64,000 bases of DNA, taken from contig NZ_JAIEUI010000005.1 of the NCBI RefSeq assembly GCF_022234545.1, forward strand, positions 248,001 through 312,000, given 5' to 3'. Shown piece by piece: positions 52,598-61,988 of this stretch. Source of the stretch: Paenibacillus piscarius. Its GTDB lineage: Bacteria; Bacillota; Bacilli; Paenibacillales; Paenibacillaceae. The first letter of the stretch is position 1. Each line of letters starts with the position of its first letter. The notes beneath the pieces are model-generated. The model did no database searches. It was not told the origin of the DNA and was given only the letters and a program-made list of their open reading frames with translations. The translations under genes and the position numbers were made by a program.

Positions 52598-54573
52598 GCA
52601 AAAAACGTTTATTAGAGATGTTTAGAACAGAAGAAAAATATCTGGACATATCCAATTGGCCAATCGTAAATAAATCAGCGCTTGATCCAGAAAATCAGAA
52701 ATTATTTGAACGACGGGAACTTGCAGTTAGTTTATATATGGAGCAAAAGTTAACCAATCAAGAAATTAAAGAGTCTACTGGTATTGATGAAAAAGAAATT
52801 CGTCGTCTTATAAAGAGATGTTTAATTTGGGATGATTCTACAAATATAATATGGGGATTTCGGGCCTTGATCCCACAAAAGAGAATCTCAAATTACGAAA
52901 GAAAACAAACCACTTCTTCAAGCAAACAGCAAAACACCAACTTTAATGGGGCATTCACGAAATTGATGAATGACTATCCTGTAATAAAAGAAAAAATAAC
53001 ATCAGCCTATCTTCGTAAAACAGGAAGAAAGAAGGAACCTCATCTTGTAAGAGGTATTGATATACATTCATATTTCTTAACTCTTTGTAAGAAAATCGGT
53101 TTATGTGAGACAGACTACCCCTTTAATACTGCAGATGGTGGCAAGCGAGCATTGTATCGATATTTCAAAGTTATTGAATCAACTCATTTCAGTTCTACTG
53201 CCAGTCTTTACGGATCAGAAGCCTCAAGGAATTCTAAAAGAATTGATTCACAATCTAATACGCAAAGCCTCCTCTTATATCGCCCCTACCAACGAGTTCA
53301 GTTTGATGGACACCGAATTGATGCAATGTTTACCATTACGTATAAAACACCGGAAGGAGATTGGGTGACTGACACCATCGAGCGTATTTGGTTGCTTGCT
53401 ATTATTGACGTGGCTACAAGAACTATACTCGGGTACCATATCAGTCTGAATAAAGAATATACGCAGTTCGATGTTCTTCAGTGTATTAAGAAAGCAATAA
53501 TGCCTTACACCAAGAGAACATTAACTATTGATGGATTGCAATATCTACCATCAGGAGGTTTTCCTTCTTCAGTTATACCTCAAACAGAGTGGGCTTGTTG
53601 GAATGAGTTTAGTTGCGACAATGCAAAAGCTAATTTATCACAAATGGTTCGTGATAGGTTATATCAGGTAGTTGATTGTAGAATTAACCCAGGACCGGCC
53701 GGCGTCCCAGAATTTAGAGGAATTATTGAAAGGTTTTTCCGGACGTTAGAAAACCGTGGGTATCACAATTTAGTGAGCACAACTGGAAGTCATCCAAAAG
53801 ATCCACTTCGAAATAACCCGGAGCAAGCTGCTAAAAAATTCGAAATATCTTTAGAAGACTTGGAAGAACTTACCGATGTATTAATTTCCGATTACAACGG
53901 AACACGTCACAGTGGAATTGATAATTTTTCGCCTCTCGAATTAATGAAGCAACGAATTGAGCAAAGAGGCATGATTCCACGAACTTTAGAGCCCCTAAAA
54001 CGAAAAGATGTCGTTTTCTTTACACTTCATCTAAAAAGAAAAATAAGAGGAGATGTCAAGAAGGGGAAACGCCCATTTATTCATTATGAAGGTGCAGATT
54101 ACAAAAGTAGTGTGCTCTCCAACAGTCCAGCTTTAATTGGAAAGGAATTAACATTAGTTATTAATACTGATGATCTACGAGTTATCCGTGCATTTTTAGC
54201 TGATGGAAGCGAATTTGGTTATCTCACAGCAACTGGGAAATGGGGAGTAACACCACATTCTTTAGTTGAGCGTAAGGCTATAAATAAATTAAAAGCTAAC
54301 GGGGAAATTTACTTTAATACCTACCAAAACCCAATGGTAATTTACGATGATTATATCAAGAAAAGAAGTATTAAGAATAAACGATTTAGAAACCAATATG
54401 CAGAGATCCTGCGTAAAACGCGAGAAGAGGAACGACAGCTTGAAACTCAGAAATATGTAGGAGGATTAGAGCAACCATCAATTGTCCAGGAACAAGCTTC
54501 TGATAAAGATGTTTTAAAGGAGCAAGTAGTTAGTAACACTATAAAAAAACCACTAAAAACTTTTAATTTTTAA
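52594..54573 (+). CDS. tnsB: TnsB-like DDE transposase
   Basis: A 659-residue transposase of the TnsB/MuA group. The N-terminal DNA-binding part has a helix-turn-helix (TNQEIKESTGIDEKEIRRLI). The RNase-H-like integrase core has Asp238 (VQFDGHRID), Asp342 (SCDNAKANL) and Glu379 (FRGIIERFFRTLE), giving an intact DDE triad. A beta-barrel and a C-terminal tail that could contact TnsC follow. It would bind the repeats at 51652-51884 and do strand transfer. Confidence 0.92.
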   Translation: MSKKRLLEMFRTEEKYLDISNWPIVNKSALDPENQKLFERRELAVSLYMEQKLTNQEIKESTGIDEKEIRRLIKRCLIWDDSTNIIWGFRALIPQKRISNYERKQTTSSSKQQNTNFNGAFTKLMNDYPVIKEKITSAYLRKTGRKKEPHLVRGIDIHSYFLTLCKKIGLCETDYPFNTADGGKRALYRYFKVIESTHFSSTASLYGSEASRNSKRIDSQSNTQSLLLYRPYQRVQFDGHRIDAMFTITYKTPEGDWVTDTIERIWLLAIIDVATRTILGYHISLNKEYTQFDVLQCIKKAIMPYTKRTLTIDGLQYLPSGGFPSSVIPQTEWACWNEFSCDNAKANLSQMVRDRLYQVVDCRINPGPAGVPEFRGIIERFFRTLENRGYHNLVSTTGSHPKDPLRNNPEQAAKKFEISLEDLEELTDVLISDYNGTRHSGIDNFSPLELMKQRIEQRGMIPRTLEPLKRKDVVFFTLHLKRKIRGDVKKGKRPFIHYEGADYKSSVLSNSPALIGKELTLVINTDDLRVIRAFLADGSEFGYLTATGKWGVTPHSLVERKAINKLKANGEIYFNTYQNPMVIYDDYIKKRSIKNKRFRNQYAEILRKTREEERQLETQKYVGGLEQPSIVQEQASDKDVLKEQVVSNTIKKPLKTFNF

Positions 54574-54588
54574 GTTGGAGATGCAGAT

Positions 54589-55563
54589 ATGAGACAAACA
54601 ATCCGCCCTTATTTGCCTAAAGGGAGCCATCCAATTGAAAGGGCAACATACCTTATAGGTACTCAAGAAGTTTCAAGAATGTACGATGAAATCAAACAAT
54701 GGATAGATAATCGATCACCTGGAGGTCTCGCATTTGGTCGACCCCGTCTAGGGAAATCAAGAGCAATTAGATATTTGACTCAAGCCCTACCATTAGACTT
54801 TGGTGAGAACTTGCCTATCTATCATTTATTATGCGATTTGGGCAACAAAACAATGAATGAGAATAAATATTTGGAAGAGCTATTGGTTGGGGTAGGGCAC
54901 GATATACCCTTTACCGGAAAAACTATTGTGAAGAGAGATCGATTGATTAAGTTTCTACTTGAAAAAGCTCAAATTTCAGGGACATATCGTATTATTTTTT
55001 TTATTGACGACGCTCAAAGTCTTGTAGAGTTACAATACGATATTTTAATGGATATTTTCAACAAATTAGAAGCTCATGGAATTAGTTTTACAGTGATTTT
55101 GGTTGGACAAGAGGAGCTTGAATATCAACGAACAGCATTCCTACGTGCAAAAAAAGCCCAGATTGTTGGACGGTTTATGGTCCATCAGTATAAATTTTCA
55201 GGAATTAAAAATATCGATGAAATTGAGACCTGCTTAGACGGGTACGATATTGATTCTGAGTATCCGGTTGGCAGTGGTTGGTCATATACAAAGTTTTACT
55301 TTCCTTATTCATATGAGGATGGTTTTAGACTGAAAAAATTTTCAAAAGATATTTACGAGATTTTTAGTGAACTGAGAGTTAGTAATGGATTGAAAGGAAA
55401 GTTTGAGATTCCAATGCAATATTTTACGCTTTCTGTTGAATACGTGCTGAAGAAATATGGAATTGATGGGCAAGCATTGGAGACATTATCAAAAATTCAT
55501 TGGGAAGAAGCTATTCGAAAATCGGGTTATATTGAAAATGAAGTATACATGGAAATTTTATAA
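54589..55563 (+). CDS. tnsC: TnsC-like AAA+ transposition regulator
   Basis: A 324-residue AAA+ ATPase with Walker A AFGRPRLGKSR near residues 53-62 and Walker B RIIFFIDDAQSL near 138. It follows tnsB by 15 bases. TnsC forms filaments that link the target selector to the transposase. Its length and motif layout fit TnsC/TniB proteins of Tn7-like elements. Confidence 0.9.
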   Translation: MRQTIRPYLPKGSHPIERATYLIGTQEVSRMYDEIKQWIDNRSPGGLAFGRPRLGKSRAIRYLTQALPLDFGENLPIYHLLCDLGNKTMNENKYLEELLVGVGHDIPFTGKTIVKRDRLIKFLLEKAQISGTYRIIFFIDDAQSLVELQYDILMDIFNKLEAHGISFTVILVGQEELEYQRTAFLRAKKAQIVGRFMVHQYKFSGIKNIDEIETCLDGYDIDSEYPVGSGWSYTKFYFPYSYEDGFRLKKFSKDIYEIFSELRVSNGLKGKFEIPMQYFTLSVEYVLKKYGIDGQALETLSKIHWEEAIRKSGYIENEVYMEIL

Positions 55564-55581
55564 AGCAGGTGATTATTTGAT

Positions 55582-57147
55582 ATGGCAAAAATCATTAATC
55601 TTGAAAATAGTCCCAGCATAAAATCCAGTTCTAATTGCTGTTGGAGAGCAGATTGGATATCTCCGTTGGAGTCTCCATGGGGAGTATTTCAAAAATTTAA
55701 GCACGCTAATGAAGCAGACATGAAAGACATTCTTCAACTCTTTGGCAATGATTACGTTAAAAAAATAAAAAATCCTACATCCTATAAATTTAGAGACTTG
55801 ATAACTCTTTCTGCTTTCAACCGAGAGAAGCTTTCTGAAGTATTAAAATATGACATTGTATCAGAAAATGAAAAGGACTTGAAGAAAATTTTCGGAGTGA
55901 TGCCCGATTGGGGTTATAGTGGTCCAAAGAAGTTTAAACGACCCATTTATCTTCGAAAAGATTTGGCTTTTTGCGAACAATGTATGAAAAAGGGATATCA
56001 TAGTTTGTTGCATCAGTTTCAATTACTAAGCCTATGCCCATTTCATTTAACACCGTTGAAACATGAGTGTCCGGCATGCCACACTAAAATACCCTATATG
56101 TTGTTATGTAATGAATTTAATGCACCGTTTGTGTGTAAGTGCGGTCATCATTTTTTATCGAATGTAGAAAATTCTCTAATCCATTGGGAACAAACTTCAA
56201 TAGAAGAGATGAAATATGAAGTAGTAAGGGGATGGATGGATTTAAATTCTTCGCAAATTTATTGCCTACAAAATCTATTTATTGATCCAAATCTTAATTG
56301 GGAACTGCTCCCTAATGCTTTGGAAAAAGTTTACGGATTGATAAATGATAAAGATGGAGTAAACAGTAATCAATTAGATCAGTATAAACATTATGTAATC
56401 AAAAGTTCAAATTGTATTGAGAACATAAGAGGATTAAAGGAAAAGTACGATCATCAATTCTATACTAAAAAACACTTCTCTAATATGAATGAGGACTATA
56501 TAACGAAATTAAAATATAAAGAATTTGTTCAGGAAATAAATAAGGCGTTTGAACTCACAATTAGTGGTTTTGCAAAACATATCCGTCAAAAACTCTCGGT
56601 ACATAAAACTTGCATAAAGCGACTTCATGGTACCCTTCAGGGGGAAAATAATGATCCTATCTGCCCTTACGCGTACGCCTATCTGAATTGGCGGTATTCA
56701 TTTCAAGAGTACTTTCTTCTAAAGGGAGTAGATAATTATAGAAGGCCATTGGTTGGGGAGAAAAATTATTTGTGGTTTCCTTCCTACTTTTCACATCAAC
56801 TTGAAGATTTATTTGACTACATGAACAAAAAGGACGTTATTACTGAGAAAAGTAGAGCCTCCATAAAATGGGGACTTAATCGAATTATCATTCACTTTGC
56901 TTATTATTACTTTTTGAATTGGTTAGACAAAGCAAAGGAACTTTCTGAAAGACATATAATTGTAGGTACCATTCCATTTGAATGGAATGATGTTCCATAT
57001 TTTATTCTTAAACTACCCCAATCAAAGAACGAGAACTATGAGTTTCATTGGTGGAAAGCGATGAATGAGGAAATTAAATCACCTATAAAATGTCCATTCA
57101 ACTCAATTAAGAAGAGAAAAAAGCACAATAAGATGGCTGCAAATTAA
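55582..57147 (+). CDS. tniQ: TniQ/TnsD-like target selection protein
   Basis: A 521-residue protein of the TniQ family. The N-terminal TniQ domain has a zinc-binding set CEQCMKKGYHS, CPFHLTPL, ECPACHTKIP and CKCGHH. The long C-terminal part (~220-521) is of the TnsD type that recognises a specific target site. As the last gene of the transposition operon it would choose the insertion site. Insertion inside a xerS-like gene is consistent with a fixed att site there. Confidence 0.85.
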   Translation: MAKIINLENSPSIKSSSNCCWRADWISPLESPWGVFQKFKHANEADMKDILQLFGNDYVKKIKNPTSYKFRDLITLSAFNREKLSEVLKYDIVSENEKDLKKIFGVMPDWGYSGPKKFKRPIYLRKDLAFCEQCMKKGYHSLLHQFQLLSLCPFHLTPLKHECPACHTKIPYMLLCNEFNAPFVCKCGHHFLSNVENSLIHWEQTSIEEMKYEVVRGWMDLNSSQIYCLQNLFIDPNLNWELLPNALEKVYGLINDKDGVNSNQLDQYKHYVIKSSNCIENIRGLKEKYDHQFYTKKHFSNMNEDYITKLKYKEFVQEINKAFELTISGFAKHIRQKLSVHKTCIKRLHGTLQGENNDPICPYAYAYLNWRYSFQEYFLLKGVDNYRRPLVGEKNYLWFPSYFSHQLEDLFDYMNKKDVITEKSRASIKWGLNRIIIHFAYYYFLNWLDKAKELSERHIIVGTIPFEWNDVPYFILKLPQSKNENYEFHWWKAMNEEIKSPIKCPFNSIKKRKKHNKMAAN

Positions 57148-57148
57148 G

Positions 57149-57181
57149 AATGACGCAATCAGGATGATTGCGTCATTCTTT
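57149..57181. terminator. Bidirectional terminator
   Basis: AATGACGCAATC (57149-57160) pairs with GATTGCGTCATT (57166-57177), with T-rich flanking on the plus side. It separates the tns operon from the convergent Xre gene and overlaps that gene's last codons. Confidence 0.8.
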
Positions 57182-57514
57182 TATGAGACTTATTGTATCC
57201 TTCATAATTCGTGAAATGGTTTTAAGATCTTCAATATGTAGACTTAAAAGCATAATTTCAATTTTCTCAATTAATTCACGTTTCTCAGAGTGTACTCCCT
57301 TTTTCGTATAGATAAATAATTCATCAGGAGAAATCTTTAAAGCTTCAGAAATTTTATAAACCATTTCCAACGTAGTATTAATTTCGCCTCGTTCAATCCT
57401 CCCAAGATAGGAAGGGTCAATAGAAAGAATTTCGCCTAGTTGCTCTTGAGTTAGAAGAGCTGCCTTCCGATGTTTTCTTATTTTCATACCGAATTCTAGA
57501 AAGGAATTAGACAC
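57173..57514 (-). CDS. Xre-family helix-turn-helix regulator
   Basis: A 113-residue protein. Residues ~8-70 form a Cro/CI-type helix-turn-helix (IRKHRKAALLTQEQLGEILSID, YLGRIERGEINTTLEMVYKISEAL). The C-terminal ~40 residues are a helix for dimerisation. GTG start; the ATG at residue 10 is also possible. It is divergent from the DGQHR gene and a palindrome lies between them, so it probably represses the cargo promoter. Confidence 0.85.
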   Translation of the reverse strand: MSNSFLEFGMKIRKHRKAALLTQEQLGEILSIDPSYLGRIERGEINTTLEMVYKISEALKISPDELFIYTKKGVHSEKRELIEKIEIMLLSLHIEDLKTISRIMKDTISLIKE

Positions 57515-57574
57515 TATAGACTCACCTCTCTATAAGAGTAGGCAAGTGCGATTATTGAGTGAAGTACACTTACT

Positions 57575-57598
57575 ACCTTTTACCATTTGTAAAAAGGT
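57575..57598. promoter_or_regulatory. Palindromic operator between Xre and DGQHR genes
   Basis: ACCTTTTAC (57575-57583) and GTAAAAAGGT (57589-57598) are inverted around six bases. The position between two divergent genes fits an operator for the Xre regulator. Confidence 0.55.
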
Positions 57599-57646
57599 CA
57601 TATATAACCTAATATGAGAGAAAACGAAACTAAAGGGAGAAATACA

Positions 57647-58633
57647 ATGGCTCAATTGCCTCAACACCATGTTATAGAGAATGTATTACAGTCTAAAATG
57701 CGTGGAAAAGTAACCTATCAAGGGAACCTGTTGGCATCAACCACACTTCAATTAACGTATGTTAAGCCTTATGATCATCCATCAGGCAAAGGTTATCAAA
57801 GACCGGTAGATAATAAGCGTTGCAATGATTTTGCGATGTATTTGTCAAAAGGAGAAAATGCTCTTTTTACTCCCATCTTATTGAATGCAGAATCTCACTG
57901 GGTGTTTGCCCCATATGATAAGAATCGTCCAACTTTTGGACGTCTTCTTTGCAAGAATAAAGCTTCATTAATGGATGGACAACATCGTTTAGGCGGAATA
58001 AAAAGGTACACGCAAGATACTAATTCAGAACTGCAGGTACCTTTTTTAGCATTTCATTACTTAGACGAAGATGAAGAAATTCAATTATTCGATGCAATAA
58101 ATACGAAAGCTAAGGGCATAGGAAGCTCTTTAAGTCGATATTTAAAAAGGGGTGTAGATGATAATAGCTGGATTGCAACAGAATTAATCATTAATGGTGA
58201 TAGTCCATTTCATTTTATCGGAACCTTAACAGGAAAAAGAAATGCCGGAAAACATGTAACTCTTCAAAATTTATATAAGATCCTTGATATACTTTTCAAG
58301 AGTCCTGAGGTATCTCAACTAACGAAAGAAAAAAAACTAATGTTGGCAGTCGTTTTCTTTAACTGCATTAAAGAAAACTATAATAAAGAATGGCTCGATT
58401 ATAAAAATTATCGCCTAACGCATATTGTATGTCTGAACGCATTTGCATTTGCAGGTGCAAAATTATTTTTAAATATAGTAAGACAGTCTTCAAAGCATAC
58501 GCCTTATGAAGAAATTACTAAAAACATCAAGAAAATTAGAGGGATAGATTGGTCTTCAGATGGACCTTTAAAGTATATAAAAGGCATTAGCGGTTCAAAA
58601 TCATTAGCTGCAGACATGATTTCAATGTTTTAG
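57647..58633 (+). CDS. DGQHR-domain protein (DndB-like)
   Basis: About 328 residues from ATG 57647, with AAAGGGAGA upstream. The motif LMDGQHRLGGIKRY defines the DGQHR family, and LFDAINTKAKGIGSSLS fits the extended family pattern (compare DNA-sulfur-modification regulator DndB and phage or plasmid DGQHR proteins). Members are linked to defence or DNA-modification systems; biochemical role is not established. It lies in transposon cargo behind an Xre-type operator. Confidence 0.8.
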   Translation: MAQLPQHHVIENVLQSKMRGKVTYQGNLLASTTLQLTYVKPYDHPSGKGYQRPVDNKRCNDFAMYLSKGENALFTPILLNAESHWVFAPYDKNRPTFGRLLCKNKASLMDGQHRLGGIKRYTQDTNSELQVPFLAFHYLDEDEEIQLFDAINTKAKGIGSSLSRYLKRGVDDNSWIATELIINGDSPFHFIGTLTGKRNAGKHVTLQNLYKILDILFKSPEVSQLTKEKKLMLAVVFFNCIKENYNKEWLDYKNYRLTHIVCLNAFAFAGAKLFLNIVRQSSKHTPYEEITKNIKKIRGIDWSSDGPLKYIKGISGSKSLAADMISMF

Positions 58634-58644
58634 TGGACTCATGT

Positions 58645-58700
58645 AAAAAAACCACCCTAACCTCAATGTATAGTTTATCTTGAAGTTTGGGTGGTTTTAG
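58645..58700 (+). terminator. Terminator after DGQHR gene
   Basis: AAACCACCC pairs with GGGTGGTTTT around a ~30-base loop, with T-rich sequence after the right arm. Confidence 0.7.
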
Positions 58701-58874
58701 TTTTAGTGACTACGTTTAATATAATCCGAATTTAGCTTTGAATCAAAATAGTGTTTTCTCTTTATCCAGATTAATCCATCACCTTTAGTAATGATGGCTA
58801 CATCGATGGGGCCTCCGACTGTTTCTTGATTTTGAGATAATTTATTTTTATATGATGAAAGATTGACAAGAGTT

Positions 58875-59957
58875 TCAGCTAGTTTTTGCTAATTCATCAA
58901 GAGGCAAATAAGTAATTATTTCATGCATAGGTCCTATATAGTTCTCCTGCTGAAATTCGTTAATGCCCTCATTATAGAGATGTACAAACTGTTCTGCATA
59001 GTCATTTAAATTGTTATCAATAGCTTCTAACTGCTCGAAGTCTACAAGATATTCCTCTAACATTTGAGTTACTAATTTATTATAGGCTTTTAGCGTTCCG
59101 CTTATATGTTCCCTCGAGAAATCTTTAAGGTTGGGATCAAATCCAACCAAATATCGTATTACCATATCGCTTTGTGCAAAAGGAACAATGTGAGAATTTT
59201 CAGTCACTCCATCAATTTCATGTCGTCCTTCTAATGCGATTTTCAAATATTTGTATTTGCCACCTACGGTATATGAAAGTAACGATGGGAAGAGTTCTGT
59301 ATCACCAAACCCAGCAAAAACAATGCCGGTAGACTCTTCAAACATAAACTGATTGGATATTAGATATTTGCAACCAGCTGCAATTAATGTTTCTTTATCA
59401 AAGTCATTTAATTGGTATTGGTTAAAAATCACATTTATTAAATCAACAAATGATTCTGAAAACATTATTACCAAGTCGTCGAGATCTGAGGAATCTCTAT
59501 TCAAAGCCCAAGTATCCGAGCCTAGTTCCTCTTGTGTTGAAGAAATTAGCTTTTGCAACTGTGATAATTTTTCATTCGAATCTTCGATCTCATTAATAAT
59601 ATCGCTAAAATATTCAAACAAACTTTGAAAAAAGTTAAATGCTGTCTTCTTTGCATATGTATTTTCAACATCAAAAGGGATTGTTTCATTATTTACAAAT
59701 TCAAAAAATGAATTTGCATAATCTTCAAGTGTATTAAAATTAATATCACCAATTATGGATCTATACGTTTTTATTAATGTTTCCCAGGGTATTCCGCATA
59801 ACGAACTCGAACCATAAAGCATTACCGCTACAGGATTGTGTTTACTTAATGAAATGATTTTATTTGCTGATGTGTACACTTTACTACCTACGGTAACAGC
59901 GCTATCAGCTGCCAGAGCAACAGCAGATCTATTCAAAATAGCTATTTCAGCAGTCAA
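58875..59957 (-). CDS. Proteasome-like N-terminal-nucleophile hydrolase
   Basis: A 360-residue protein from TTG 59957, with AAGGGGGGAC upstream. After the start Met the first residue is Thr (TAEIAILNRSAVALAADSAVTVG), like the catalytic N-terminal Thr of HslV and proteasome beta subunits. The Asp in ALAADSA and a Lys in SANKI are in the right places. A longer frame upstream to 60032 would bury the Thr. The remainder is a ~290-residue extension of unknown role. Stand-alone proteins of this type occur in mobile DNA; an activity as protease is inferred only. Confidence 0.65.
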   Translation of the reverse strand: MTAEIAILNRSAVALAADSAVTVGSKVYTSANKIISLSKHNPVAVMLYGSSSLCGIPWETLIKTYRSIIGDINFNTLEDYANSFFEFVNNETIPFDVENTYAKKTAFNFFQSLFEYFSDIINEIEDSNEKLSQLQKLISSTQEELGSDTWALNRDSSDLDDLVIMFSESFVDLINVIFNQYQLNDFDKETLIAAGCKYLISNQFMFEESTGIVFAGFGDTELFPSLLSYTVGGKYKYLKIALEGRHEIDGVTENSHIVPFAQSDMVIRYLVGFDPNLKDFSREHISGTLKAYNKLVTQMLEEYLVDFEQLEAIDNNLNDYAEQFVHLYNEGINEFQQENYIGPMHEIITYLPLDELAKTS

Positions 59958-60414
59958 ATTTAGTCCCCCCTTAAAAGTGTAATTAAAAACATATATAAGA
60001 AAATTCGGCAGAAGTCCATAAAATCCTATCATCCATTAATTTTTCATTTTGGTCTACTAGCAGTAATTATTGAATTTTAGCCAAGGCATGGTACAAAGCA
60101 GAAGCAAAAGAAAGAAGCATATCAATCTTGCCCAAGTATACGACGTTGAAGCATGTCCGGATGCTACTGCCGCAGCTCCGCTTGCCCATTCGATTCTGGA
60201 TAAAACCGCCCAAACGACCGATGCCAGCAATGGAGCGGTGAGCGTCGTCAGCTTTATAAACTGCTACAGCACTCACTTTGTTGTTATATAGATCGCAGTA
60301 AGTTGTTCAATTATAGGTTAAAGTAGGACTCAACGTTAGATCTGGATTGATGATTATCTGTATGCATATGCATAGCTAGGATTGTTCAACTCAAATATAG
60401 GACCGGTGAAAAGA
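59958..60414. other. Gap without a supported gene
   Basis: About 450 bases. Overlapping short open frames on both strands at 60067-60291 share no recognisable motif, and the higher GC there may reflect a decayed fragment. Confidence 0.35.
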
Positions 60415-61173
60415 ATGGCAATGTATGTTTTTAGCGATCCAGCAAGAAAAGTAAAACTATTGGCTAGAGACGCATTTAAAGAGGACAAGGGGGTTCGCTT
60501 TTATTGCCCTAATCCAGCATGTGATGCCCATATGTATATCTGTGGCAAGGAAGGTAGTTCGGCATTTTATTTTAGCGCAAAATTTACGAAATATGGTCAT
60601 ATAGAAAAATGCCCTCATTATAATTCTAATAATTTTGATCCGAATAAGTTCAACGAGACTGAATTTGACTTTAATAAAGCACTTCTAGCTTTAACTAATG
60701 TAAGCAAGCCTCAAACTAAGAAGTTAGATCCTGGAGAACATGGGCTGGGACCTGTCATTCCAAAACCCCCTTGTACAATACGTCAAATATATGATTTATG
60801 TACTGCTTATGATTGTTCTGATACATATAACGGAATTATTATTGGAAGAATGCTTCTTTATGACGGCAGTGCTAAAATGTACCGAAAAAGTACTGATGTG
60901 AATGGTTGGAGAATTATTGAAGCAAAACGTAGTAAACCTAAGTTTTATGATACTGGAAAAGAAGAGATTTACTTGGTTGCCCCAATAGGAAAACAGAAAT
61001 TCAAGTTTCTATTGCGGTTTGTAGATGATCAGCTGTACAAATCAATACAAAAAGAGCTCTATGCCAATAAGGATAGTAAGATTATTGTAGCCGGAGAGTG
61101 GTATTCAGTTGGAACACAAAATGAATTTTATGCAACTGTAGTGAGCAAAAAACAAGTGAAAATTATTCACTGA
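60415..61173 (+). CDS. Unidentified protein with N-terminal Cys pair
   Basis: A 252-residue protein from ATG 60415. The N-terminal third has FYCPNPACDAHMYICGKE and HIEKCPHYN, a possible zinc-binding Cys/His set. A variable linker rich in Pro and Lys follows. The C-terminal part (~130-250) is mixed alpha/beta with no motif I recognise. It stands directly before a Mrr-type nuclease gene. Confidence 0.5.
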   Translation: MAMYVFSDPARKVKLLARDAFKEDKGVRFYCPNPACDAHMYICGKEGSSAFYFSAKFTKYGHIEKCPHYNSNNFDPNKFNETEFDFNKALLALTNVSKPQTKKLDPGEHGLGPVIPKPPCTIRQIYDLCTAYDCSDTYNGIIIGRMLLYDGSAKMYRKSTDVNGWRIIEAKRSKPKFYDTGKEEIYLVAPIGKQKFKFLLRFVDDQLYKSIQKELYANKDSKIIVAGEWYSVGTQNEFYATVVSKKQVKIIH

Positions 61174-61352
61174 GGAGCAGTGTTCGACTAAAGCTTAGTA
61201 ATAGCCCTGTAGATGGCCACCGGCGGGCAACGACGGCAGCATCTCTCCGGCGAATCATAATTAACAGCCAGGAGACCCCAGTTGCAGATTCACAGCGGAG
61301 CCGGTCGCCCAACTTGGTAAATGTGATGGTTTTTATTTGAGGGGGGTTAAAG
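61174..61352. other. Short gap without a gene
   Basis: About 180 bases, GC-richer than its neighbours (for example CACCGGCGGGCAACGACGGC), with no supported gene or hairpin. The ribosome binding site GGGGGG of the next gene ends it. Confidence 0.4.
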
Positions 61353-61988
61353 TTGGTTAAGGTTATTATAGTTGCTGTTTTTATCGGACTTATAATCGCC
61401 GTCGTTATAGGTGAATTTTTATCCAAAGAGAAAGAAAAGTATTCAAAAAATGATACCATTGACCCTTTGAAGATTACAATTCAAGATATAGACCACATGG
61501 AAGATGGTTTGGAATTTGAGGAGTATTTATATCGGTTGTTCTTGGCGTTAGGATACACTGATGCCTATAAAACTAGGGGCAGCAGAGATTTCGGATCTGA
61601 TTTAGTTTTTACAGACCGGGAAGGGTATCGAAATGTAGTTCAAGCAAAGCGATATTCATATCCTGTAGGATTGGGGGCTGTTCAAGAGGTCTACAGTTCT
61701 ATGAGGTATTATCGTGCGAAGAAATCTATTGTAATCGCTTCGAACCAATATACAGCGGCGTGTGAGGAACTCGCTGGATATAACGCTGTAAAATTACTTA
61801 ATCGAAGCGATCTTATAGAAATCATCGACAAGTTTAAAGCGGATGAGATAGAGAGATCTAAGGATATCATTGAAGCAGAGCCTAGAATTATTCTTGACTC
61901 ATGGGATGGCTACATGAAGAACAACAAAGTCATTAAAAAAGATTATAAAGCAGAGAAGCGAATCTTAGCGGAGCAACAAGGGAAGTGA
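61353..61988 (+). CDS. Membrane-anchored Mrr-type restriction endonuclease
   Basis: A 211-residue protein (TTG start). An N-terminal membrane helix (VIIVAVFIGLIIAVVIGEFL) is followed by a Mrr_cat-like nuclease domain. The domain includes GLEFEEYLYRLFLALGYTDAYKT, the catalytic GSRDFGSDLVF (Asp) and VVQAKRYSYPVG (Q-x-K), then the VQEVYSSM helix. The PD-(D/E)xK core is complete. It may attack modified or foreign DNA near the membrane. It is a typical defence-island gene. Confidence 0.85.
   Translation: MVKVIIVAVFIGLIIAVVIGEFLSKEKEKYSKNDTIDPLKITIQDIDHMEDGLEFEEYLYRLFLALGYTDAYKTRGSRDFGSDLVFTDREGYRNVVQAKRYSYPVGLGAVQEVYSSMRYYRAKKSIVIASNQYTAACEELAGYNAVKLLNRSDLIEIIDKFKADEIERSKDIIEAEPRIILDSWDGYMKNNKVIKKDYKAEKRILAEQQGK

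Noticed and set aside
51652-57147. CRISPR-associated transposon
   Set aside because: No cas genes or repeats were seen in the window, and the TniQ protein is long and TnsD-like.
58875-60032. Longer start for the Ntn-hydrolase at 60032
   Set aside because: It would bury the Thr that aligns with the catalytic N-terminal Thr, and AAGGGGGG lies before TTG 59957.
60067-60291. Short overlapping frames as genes
   Set aside because: Frames exist on both strands, neither has a motif, and GC pattern does not favour one.
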